This document shows, in pieces, positions 1-5,543 of a stretch of 10,531 nt of DNA; the stretch's first letter is position 1; each line of letters begins with the position of its first letter. Both the position numbers and the translations under genes were made by a program. Location of the stretch: positions 1 through 10,531 of the forward strand of contig DAINQP010000204.1 of assembly GCA_036742665.1 (NCBI GenBank), in the 5' to 3' direction. The notes under the pieces were generated by a model. It was given only the letters and a program-made list of their open reading frames with translations. It was not told where the DNA came from and made no database searches. This stretch comes from Gp6-AA40 sp036742665. GTDB taxonomy: Bacteria > Acidobacteriota > Vicinamibacteria > Vicinamibacterales > UBA2999.

Positions 1-5
1 CGCCC

Positions 6-317
6 CTACAGGACGATTGCGAGAATGACTCCAGCGATGGCCAGAACGAGGCCACTGATGCCGAGCGCGAGACCCCGGCGCGCCATTCGTGCCGCGTTGT
101 CGTGCGCGAGGGTGAGCGCGTTGATCTGTTGAGCCATGTCCTGCGTCAGTTGAGCGGACGCGCGAGAGTCGGCCTCCAACTCGGCAAGGCGCGCATCGAC
201 GCTGCGCGTGCGATCGCCGGCGTCGTCTGCTCTCACTCGACTGAGTAGTGCGTCAGCCGACGCGAGGATGGCGGGGGCGTGCTTCAGAATCGCGGCCCAG
301 GGAATCATGCCGACCAT
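6..317 (-). CDS. small coiled-coil protein with C-terminal membrane anchor, hypothetical
   Basis: I do not recognise a named family. From the ATG at 317 the product is 103 residues. It has an amphipathic N-terminal stretch (MIPWAAILKHAP), a polar heptad-like middle rich in Ala, Glu, Asp and Gln that probably forms a coiled coil, then two Arg and a hydrophobic C-terminal segment of about 20 residues ending at the C-terminus. This is the layout of a tail-anchored inner-membrane protein. The reading frame stays open upstream to 404, but that part crosses a 10-bp hairpin and three tandem heptamers that look non-coding, so I start at 317. The ATG at 308 is equally possible, and neither has a good Shine-Dalgarno sequence. 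It lies downstream of the Spy-like gene on the same strand, about 108 bases away. Function unknown. Confidence 0.6.
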   Translation of the reverse strand: MVGMIPWAAILKHAPAILASADALLSRVRADDAGDRTRSVDARLAELEADSRASAQLTQDMAQQINALTLAHDNAARMARRGLALGISGLVLAIAGVILAIVL

Positions 318-334
318 TATCACTGGGAGCAGTT

Positions 335-355
335 CTTGGTCCTTGGTCGTTGGTC
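335..355. repeat. three tandem heptamers (CTTGGTC, CTTGGTC, GTTGGTC)
   Basis: Three 7-base units run end to end at 335-341, 342-348 and 349-355. The third differs only in its first base. They lie between two minus-strand genes and abut the hairpin at 355-387. The tandem low-complexity character argues that this stretch is intergenic rather than the N-terminal coding part of the 6-317 gene. Confidence 0.7.
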
Positions 356-387
356 CGGCCGGCACTGCTCCTGGCTCTGCCGGCCGG
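355..387 (-). terminator. 10-bp hairpin between two minus-strand genes, possible terminator
   Basis: CCGGCCGGCA at 355-364 is a perfect inverted match to TGCCGGCCGG at 378-387, around a 13-base loop. It lies 39 bases past the stop of the Spy-like gene and before the start of the next minus-strand gene, the right place for a terminator. No U-tract follows on the minus strand, so it could instead be a factor-dependent terminator, an mRNA-stabilising stem or an extragenic palindrome. Confidence 0.45.
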
Positions 388-425
388 CGAGTTGCTTGCG
401 CCACCCTCCAGCTGAGAGTCTGACC

Positions 426-944
426 TCAGTGGACGAGTGGGATGCGCGACGCGAACTGGATCTGGTGCGCGAGCGACAGCCGCCGATCGATCTGCATGGC
501 CCGCACGGCCTGCTTCGTCCCCAGCACCTTCTGGAAGTCGCCGAACCACTTCTGGCGCAGCGCGTTCATGCGCGCGTCGCGATCGAAGTGTCCGTTGATC
601 AGCGCGAGCGCTCCGGCGTCATCGAGCGTGTCGTAGTTTTCGATGTAGCGCTGGATGCCGCGGAGCTGATCGTCCATGATGACGTTCTGTTCCGATTGGT
701 ACTTCTCGAATACCGGCCAGAACTTCGCGGCCTGCTCGCTGGTGAGCGTCATGTTCTTCGCGAGGATGTCGGCGCGGTCACCCTGCAGGTCGGCGCGGAT
801 CGCCTGCAGGACGTCGTCCATGGTGGTGACGGTAGTCGCGGGAGAGGTGGCGGACACGGTTTTCTGTTGCTGGGCAGCCGTCCAAGAGATCGCCGAGATG
901 CTCAATACACAGATGAGACCGGTGAGCCGAAGAGTGTTACGCAC
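426..944 (-). CDS. exported Spy/CpxP-like (LTxxQ-type) periplasmic protein
   Basis: A 172-residue secreted protein. The start is the GTG at 944: GGAGG lies six bases upstream, and from there the N-terminus is a textbook signal peptide (MRNTLR, a hydrophobic core around GLICVLSISAISW, then TAAQQQ). An in-frame GTG at 959 would bury the Shine-Dalgarno inside the gene. The mature part is helical and charged. It carries NMTLTSEQAAKFWPVFEKYQ, like the LTxxQ motifs of Spy and CpxP, and later a second similar segment (LGTKQAVRAMQIDRRL) ending near IPLVH. Spy/CpxP proteins are periplasmic chaperones or stress sensors. Here that role is inferred from motif and architecture only. No two-component or sigma-factor partner gene is adjacent. 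The family call is moderately secure; the function is not. Confidence 0.75.
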   Translation of the reverse strand: MRNTLRLTGLICVLSISAISWTAAQQQKTVSATSPATTVTTMDDVLQAIRADLQGDRADILAKNMTLTSEQAAKFWPVFEKYQSEQNVIMDDQLRGIQRYIENYDTLDDAGALALINGHFDRDARMNALRQKWFGDFQKVLGTKQAVRAMQIDRRLSLAHQIQFASRIPLVH

Positions 945-950
945 GGGGTG

Positions 951-955
951 CCTCC
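951..955 (-). promoter_or_regulatory. Shine-Dalgarno GGAGG fixing the GTG start at 944
   Basis: On the minus strand GGAGG is followed by six bases and then GTG. This decides between the two in-frame GTG codons at 959 and 944 in favour of 944, which also gives a proper signal peptide. Confidence 0.75.
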
Positions 956-988
956 ACACGTGATACGAGATCAGGCCAACCGCGAGGG

Positions 989-1055
989 GCTACGGCATTC
1001 GCCGTGCGGCCACGGAATGCCGTAGCGAGAGCGACGGCACGGCTGCGCCGTGGCC
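989..1055. repeat. REP-like nested palindrome region
   Basis: Several overlapping inverted repeats are packed in here. A 12-bp perfect pair, GCTACGGCATTC (989-1000) and GAATGCCGTAGC (1015-1026), encloses a 14-base loop. A second perfect pair is GGCCACGG (1008-1015) with CCGTGGCC (1048-1055), and TGCCGT (1018-1023) with ACGGCA (1034-1039) nests inside it. The first and second folds share bases 1015-1026 and so are mutually exclusive. No gene covers the region. The structure is typical of dispersed repetitive extragenic palindromes, though copy number in the genome cannot be seen from here. Confidence 0.65.
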
Positions 1056-1150
1056 CCGAAAGGGCTGGAAATCGCGCGATTGGCGCACACGACCACTCCG
1101 TTGAGCACCAACCGTGCCGTGCGTGTCATTTTCAGTGGCGTCGTTCGACG

Positions 1151-1488
1151 TTGTGTTTCTACAAATCCGCCAAGCCCGAGGGTGTCCCGCCAAGCGCTGA
1201 AGAGCAGGAGAAAATGGCCGCGATGATCGGCGAGTGGGTGCAGGCCGGTGTGCTGGTCAGCGCCGCGGGGTGCATGCCCAGCGCGTTCGGGTTCCGCCTC
1301 CGTCAGGATTAGGGAAGGTCACGGTGACCGACGGTCCATTCACGGAATCGAAGGAGATCGTCGGCGGCATGGCGATCATTCCGGCGCCCTCGAAGGAAGC
1401 GGCGATTCCCTGGATCAAGCAGTTCGTGGCGACCGCCGGCAACGGCGATTACGAGGTGCGGCAGTTGTGGGACCAGCCCGCGTCGTAG
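1151..1488 (+). pseudogene. YCII-related (DGPF-domain) protein gene, frameshifted
   Basis: Two overlapping plus-strand frames make one YCII/DGPF-domain protein. The first frame reads CFYKSAKPEGVPPSAEEQEK through QAGVLVSAAGCMPSAFGFRLRQD and hits TAG at 1310-1312. The second frame continues with GKVTVTDGPFTESKEIVGGM through NGDYEVRQLWDQPAS to the stop at 1486-1488. Adding one base near 1310 joins them as RQD-x-GKVTVTDGPF, restoring about 112 residues, the usual length of the family. No ATG precedes the conserved start. The TTG at 1151 is the best candidate and has no clear ribosome binding site, so the start may also have decayed. YCII-like proteins are ferredoxin-fold proteins of poorly defined role, often found near ECF sigma factors. 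No such partner is visible here. Either a true pseudogene or a single-base sequencing or assembly error. Confidence 0.8.
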
Positions 1489-1536
1489 GACGATATAGAC
1501 TCAACCCATTTCACAGGTCCATTCCGGTCTTCCGGA

Positions 1537-1614
1537 GAGCGAAGCGGGCCTGCCCGCTGAACCCCGAGGGATGACGCGGGCTTGCCCCGCCGAAGCCCGA
1601 AGGGCGAAGGCGGG
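1537..1614. repeat. GC-rich extragenic palindromic repeats
   Basis: Between the YCII remnant and the DUF5916 gene are several short stems: GCGGGC and GCCCGC two bases apart, near 1545-1558; GCCC (1595-1598) and GGGC (1602-1605) around GAA; and, enclosing that, CCCGCC (1586-1591) and GGCGGG (1609-1614). The phrase GAAG recurs between stems. This looks like one intact and one degraded copy of a dispersed palindromic element. No reading frame here looks coding. Confidence 0.5.
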
Positions 1615-1659
1615 TGACACAACGGCGCGCCCTATGGCGTATCCGCCGTAGGAGCAGGG

Positions 1660-3855
1660 ATGCTGTCGCGCGACCGCTGGCTCGTAGCCCTCATTGTGTG
1701 CGGATCGACGCTGCTGCCGCTATCGGCGGCGGCGCAACCGGCGTCGCCCCAGTCCGTTACTTCGAGCCTCGCCACGCGACCCGCTTCATCAGCCAGCCGC
1801 ATCATGGAGGCGCCCTCGATCGACGGCACCCTCGACGAGCGCGTCTGGCAAGACGCGACGGCGCTCAGCGGTTTCGTACAGGCCGAGCCCTTCGAGGGCG
1901 CGCCGGCCTCCGAGCACACCGAGGTCAAAATCCTCTACGACGAGGAGGCGATCTATGTAGGGGTCGTGTTGCACGATCGCGACCCGTCACTGATCGTCAC
2001 CACCGACACGAGGCGCGACGCCAATTTGGGCGAGATGGACTCGTTCCAGATGATCTTTGACACCTTCCGCGATCAGCAGAACGGCTTCGTGTTTGGGACC
2101 AACGCCGCCGGGGTGCAGTTCGACGCACAGGTGCGCGATCAGGGCGACGAGGCGACGAGCTGGGACGGTAGCTGGGACGTGCGCACGAGCATCAACGACA
2201 CGAACTGGGTCGCCGAGTTCCGCATTCCGCTACGCACGCTGCGCTACGGTCCGGCGCCGCAGACGTGGGGCGTCAACTTCTTTCGCAACATTCAGCGGAC
2301 TCGCGAACGTGCCTACTGGTCGTCGCTGCCGCGCGAACACAGTCTCGGGCGACTGAGTTCCGCCGGCGAGCTGCGCGGTCTCGAGCTGAAGACGCCGCGC
2401 AACTTCAAAGTGCTCCCGTATGCGGTCGGCGCGGCGAATCGCGACTTCACGCCGGGCGCGGCGACCGAGCGGGACTACGACTTCGGCTTCGATGCCAAGT
2501 TCGGCATCACACCGGGCAGCAACCTGGACGTCACGTACAACACCGACTTTGCGCAGGTCGAAGTCGATACGCAGCAGATCAACCTGACGCGCTTCAACCT
2601 GCGCTTTCCCGAGAAGCGGCCGTTCTTCCTGGAGAACTCCGGTCTGTTCACGATCGGCAAAGGCGACGAGCTCGACCTGTTCTTCAGCCGGCGCATCGGT
2701 CTCGACGAGAACGGGCTGCTGGTGCCGATCGACGCCGGCGCGCGCTTCACCGGCAAGGTGAGCGCCGTCAACGTCGGCGTGCTCAACATGCAGACCGACG
2801 AGTTCGGGGTCAATCCCGGAAACAATTTTTCCGTGCTGCGCGTGAGCCGCGAGCTGCGCAATCGATCCGGCATTGGCGCGATGTTCGTGAATCGATCCGC
2901 GACTGGCGACCTTGCGCAGTCGAGCGACTGGAACCGCACGTATGGTCTCGACGCGCGTGTCGGCGTTGGCGAGCACTTCACGATGGCGGGATTCGGCGCG
3001 CGTACCGAGACGCCGGGACTCAGCGGCCGCGACTTCGCCTACAACGTCGATTCGGAATATGACGATGGGAAGCATCGGGCCGGACTCGAGTACGGACGGA
3101 CCGGCGAGTCGTTCAATCCGGAGGTTGGCTTCCTCGAGAAGGAGGGCGGCTACTCACGCATGTTCTTCCGCTACCACGAGACGATGCGGCAGCAGAAGAT
3201 TCGCGACTGGGGGTTTCGCGAGTGGCAGCCTCACGTGCAGTACACGCGCTACGAGTACCTCGATGGCGGGTTGAACACTGCGGTGCTGCATCTCGACAAC
3301 CACTGGGACTGGGAGAACGGCTATCGCATCGACACCGCGCTGCAGGGCACGTGGGAAGGCTTCCGCGAGCCGTTCGAGATCTATCCTGGCGTCATCGTCC
3401 CCGTCGGCGAGCACGGCGGTCTCGGGTTCCGGATGAACTCGAATACCGATACGCGCAAGTGGGCCTTCGCGCGACTGCGATGGGACGTGGGCACGTTCCT
3501 GACGGGCACGCAGAACAGCCCGAACTTGCAGGTGGTGATTCGCAACGGCGGGCGGTTCACGGTGGACACCAACTGGACGTATCGATCGATCTCGCTGCCG
3601 GAGGGGGCGTTTCACACCAACCTGGGCAACATGCGGGTGACTTACAACTTCACACCGTCGGTGTTCATCCAGAGCCTGGTGCAGTACAACGACCGCACGG
3701 ACCGCTGGTCGACGAACTTGCGGTTCCACGTGCTCGAGACCGCGGGCACCGGCTTGTTCGTCGTTTACAACAACACCGAGAGCCTCGAAGGCCTCGGCCC
3801 GATCAATCGCGCGTTCATCGTCAAGTACGTGCGGCAGTTCGATCTGCTGCGATAG
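1660..3855 (+). CDS. CBM9-like / DUF5916 outer-membrane protein
   Basis: A 731-residue exported protein. AGGAG at 1650-1654, five bases before the ATG, supports the start. Residues 1-25 form a signal peptide with likely cleavage at AAA/Q. Residues about 45-235 resemble the carbohydrate-binding family 9-like domain: the opening PSIDGTLDERVWQDA, YVGVVLHDRDP, and WVAEFRIPLRTLRYG are characteristic. From about 250 onward the protein is the DUF5916 region, with TPGSNLDVTYNTDFAQVE and RFPEKRPFFLENSGLFTIG as hallmark segments. After these come many alternating-polarity strands rich in Tyr, Trp and Arg, suggesting an outer-membrane beta-barrel that ends near KYVRQFDLLR. The substrate is unknown; binding or import of a glycan or other polymer is a family-level guess. 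It stands alone, with intergenic DNA on both sides. Confidence 0.93.
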   Translation: MLSRDRWLVALIVCGSTLLPLSAAAQPASPQSVTSSLATRPASSASRIMEAPSIDGTLDERVWQDATALSGFVQAEPFEGAPASEHTEVKILYDEEAIYVGVVLHDRDPSLIVTTDTRRDANLGEMDSFQMIFDTFRDQQNGFVFGTNAAGVQFDAQVRDQGDEATSWDGSWDVRTSINDTNWVAEFRIPLRTLRYGPAPQTWGVNFFRNIQRTRERAYWSSLPREHSLGRLSSAGELRGLELKTPRNFKVLPYAVGAANRDFTPGAATERDYDFGFDAKFGITPGSNLDVTYNTDFAQVEVDTQQINLTRFNLRFPEKRPFFLENSGLFTIGKGDELDLFFSRRIGLDENGLLVPIDAGARFTGKVSAVNVGVLNMQTDEFGVNPGNNFSVLRVSRELRNRSGIGAMFVNRSATGDLAQSSDWNRTYGLDARVGVGEHFTMAGFGARTETPGLSGRDFAYNVDSEYDDGKHRAGLEYGRTGESFNPEVGFLEKEGGYSRMFFRYHETMRQQKIRDWGFREWQPHVQYTRYEYLDGGLNTAVLHLDNHWDWENGYRIDTALQGTWEGFREPFEIYPGVIVPVGEHGGLGFRMNSNTDTRKWAFARLRWDVGTFLTGTQNSPNLQVVIRNGGRFTVDTNWTYRSISLPEGAFHTNLGNMRVTYNFTPSVFIQSLVQYNDRTDRWSTNLRFHVLETAGTGLFVVYNNTESLEGLGPINRAFIVKYVRQFDLLR

Positions 3856-4289
3856 TCTTGGCCCAGCAAGTTTCTGGACGCGGCGAAGCAAGACTTATGA
3901 CCGTGTCTGTCCAGAAGGCGATGGACCATGGAGCGTGTGTTCGGCCTTCCTCGGCAAGCTACGAGCGACCTTCGGTCGATGCACCCGATCGGAATTGGAC
4001 GCCGACGCGCACACGCGAGACCATGCTTGTTGGTCAGGACGCAATCTATAGAGGAGTCGTCGCTGACGGGCACTGGCGCGGTGTCGTCGATTTCCCTCTT
4101 CGCGTCGCGCGGCCGCTCGTTGGGAGCGTCAGCTGCGAGGCGTGGGATACCAAACTCGGTCGGCACACCAAGCCAGCTCGCTCATCGCGGCGTCCGTAGC
4201 TGGCCTGGTACGCAGATACGCAGGATGTCACGAAATTGTGGCCAAGACTCTGACTCGATCTACGCCCGCGCGGTACCGCTCCGTTCCGC
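3856..4289. other. 434-base gap without a supportable gene
   Basis: Convergent gap between the DUF5916 gene and the DUF4382 gene. Short open frames exist on both strands, for example ATG 3897 to 4199 on the plus strand and 3765-4166 on the minus strand. None has a ribosome binding site, a recognisable domain or plausible composition. The only structure I see is an 8-bp inverted pair, TTCTGGAC (3872-3879) and GTCCAGAA (3909-3916), 29 bases apart just after the DUF5916 stop. It is too widely spaced and has no U-tract to call a terminator with confidence. The stretch may be decayed coding DNA. Confidence 0.5.
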
Positions 4290-4853
4290 CTACTCGACGC
4301 TGACGATGCTGATGACCGGCGTCATGCTGAAGCGACCGTTGCCCATCGCGTTCACCGAGCGATCACCATCGAAGTCGAGCAGGATCTTCGTCGCCCCGCC
4401 CTCCGGTATCGTGAATTGTCGATTGAGCTTCACCTCGCCCGATGGGATCTCGACATTGGCAATGAGGCCGCTAGGTGGCGTCATCGTCGCCGCGCATGCA
4501 GGATCGGCCTCCGGTGTCGGCGAGCTGTACAGCGCCGCGCTCTGCACCTCCACACGTAACTGCGTGTAGTGTCCGGCGAGTAATTGCCCCGCACCGAGCA
4601 CATCGACCACATTCACGAGCTTCTTCAAGTCGCATGTGAGCGGTGTGGTGACGCCCCCGGCGAACGTAAGCGGCTGCCACTCAGCATCTGCGTGATGGGC
4701 GCTCACACCCTTGAACGTCACGAGCATCGCCATCGCGTCGGCATACGGACCGTCTTTGAGGTTGACGGTCAAAGAACCGGTCTGCCCCGACGGCCCCGTG
4801 CACGCCGCTCGAAGTAGCACCACGAGACAGAGCACAGGAATCCAGTTGTGCAT
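4290..4853 (-). CDS. DUF4382 domain-containing lipoprotein
   Basis: A 187-residue exported protein. I start at the ATG at 4853, eight bases after GGAGG. An ATG at 4859 is only two bases from it, and the frame further upstream to 4985 looks non-coding. The N-terminus has a hydrophobic core (IPVLCLVVLL) and Cys18 followed by TGPSGQTG, a lipoprotein-like linker. The mature part matches DUF4382: GSLTVNLKDGPYADAMAMLV, a CDLKKLVNVVDVLGAGQLLAGHYTQLRVEV-type central segment (two hallmark blocks, CDLKKL and AGHYTQLRV), EIPSGEVKLNRQFTIPEGG, and DFDGDRSVNAMGNGRFSMTP near the end. DUF4382 proteins are cell-surface or periplasmic beta-sandwich proteins of unknown role. Oddities: there is no Lys or Arg before the hydrophobic core, and Arg occupies position -3 of the lipobox (LRAAC), so lipidation is less certain than for a standard lipobox. 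Divergent from the PilZ-like gene. Confidence 0.87.
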   Translation of the reverse strand: MHNWIPVLCLVVLLRAACTGPSGQTGSLTVNLKDGPYADAMAMLVTFKGVSAHHADAEWQPLTFAGGVTTPLTCDLKKLVNVVDVLGAGQLLAGHYTQLRVEVQSAALYSSPTPEADPACAATMTPPSGLIANVEIPSGEVKLNRQFTIPEGGATKILLDFDGDRSVNAMGNGRFSMTPVISIVSVE

Positions 4854-5092
4854 GACCATTCCCTCCACGTGTCGTTCATGGCAAGCCCCGCTCCCAGAGC
4901 AACCGGAGGAAATGACGTTGAAGTTGCGGAAAGTGCTGGCCAGCAAATCGAACGACAACTCACAATTGCGTGAGAGTCCTCGCATTTTTGTGCGTGTGGC
5001 CGGACCGGGTTTCAGTCATTGTCCCGTGCTTGCGCCCGCCACGCCCTGGCGCCAATCTTGCCTCGAGTCCGATCGCCCCTCCATCCTTGGCC

Positions 5093-5100
5093 GGGGAGGA
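5093..5100 (+). promoter_or_regulatory. strong Shine-Dalgarno for the PilZ-like gene
   Basis: GGGGAGGA lies six bases before the ATG at 5107. It selects this start over the long open upstream frame, which runs back through the divergent region and into the opposite-strand DUF4382 gene. Confidence 0.8.
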
Positions 5101-5106
5101 ACATCA

Positions 5107-5128
5107 ATGGCTCAGCGATGGCTCAGCG
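5107..5128 (+). repeat. exact 11-bp tandem duplication including the start codon
   Basis: ATGGCTCAGCG occurs twice back to back, at 5107-5117 and 5118-5128. Eleven is not a multiple of three, so the two ATGs are in different frames. Only the first is in frame with the PilZ-like domain and correctly spaced from the Shine-Dalgarno. Confidence 0.9.
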
Positions 5129-5454
5129 CCCCCTGGGTGGGGAAGCGTCGTCGTCAACAGCGACAACGGGTGGCTCGCTATTTCGACTGCAAGTGGTGCA
5201 GCGCGTGGGGCGAGGAGAGAGCCCGCGTCAGCAGTCTCAGTCCCAACGGCTGTTATATCGAGACCCGTTTTTCGGTACCACCAGACGGTGAAGCGGTCCG
5301 GGATCTCACAATCGCCCTACCCACTGGAAGGGTCAACCTCCAGGGGACGGTGCTCAATGCGATGAGCGGCGTTGGGTTCGCGGTGCGGTTCATCGAGCTC
5401 GATACCAACACCCGCGAACGCCTGAGCGCTCTTATCCACGTCGCTCAACGTTAA
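5107..5454 (+). CDS. small PilZ-like domain protein
   Basis: A 115-residue cytoplasmic protein, single domain. A very basic N-terminus (GKRRRQQRQRVARYFDCKW, about residues 12-30) precedes a beta-barrel-like domain with SSLSPNGCYIE (42-52) and GVGFAVRFIELD near the C-terminus, in the arrangement of PilZ domains. PilZ domains bind cyclic di-GMP through RxxxR and (D/N)xSxxG. The second motif here reads SLSPNG, with Ser where Asp or Asn is expected. The Arg-rich run offers several RxxxR choices, but in the most natural alignment (QRVAR) the first Arg is replaced by Gln. Cyclic di-GMP binding is therefore uncertain. The start is set by GGGGAGGA six bases upstream. It lies 89 bases before the GH15 gene, on the same strand and possibly co-transcribed. 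Confidence 0.75.
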   Translation: MAQRWLSAPWVGKRRRQQRQRVARYFDCKWCSAWGEERARVSSLSPNGCYIETRFSVPPDGEAVRDLTIALPTGRVNLQGTVLNAMSGVGFAVRFIELDTNTRERLSALIHVAQR

Positions 5455-5543
5455 GATCGGACAACACTGCGGGTCTGCCGCCACGATGCCGCGGCGAGTT
5501 CATCCGATAAACGTGAAACGGCGTGGAAGGACGCGTTCGCCCG

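Noticed and set aside
279..1025. 248-residue plus-strand open frame
   Set aside because: It lies antisense to the Spy-like gene, which has a signal peptide, motif and Shine-Dalgarno. The plus-strand product is Arg/Val/His-rich shadow sequence.
2230..3075. 281-residue minus-strand open frame
   Set aside because: Antisense shadow of the DUF5916 gene, produced by high third-position GC. No domain or start signal.
3872..3916. 8-bp inverted repeat TTCTGGAC/GTCCAGAA after the DUF5916 stop
   Set aside because: A 29-base spacer, short arms and no U-tract make it weak as a terminator; chance occurrence is plausible.
3897..4199. 100-residue plus-strand frame in the convergent gap
   Set aside because: No ribosome binding site before the ATG, no recognisable domain, and irregular composition.
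4711..5106. Upstream extension of the PilZ-like frame
   Set aside because: It overlaps the opposite-strand DUF4382 gene and its leader. The strong Shine-Dalgarno at 5093-5100 fixes the start at 5107.
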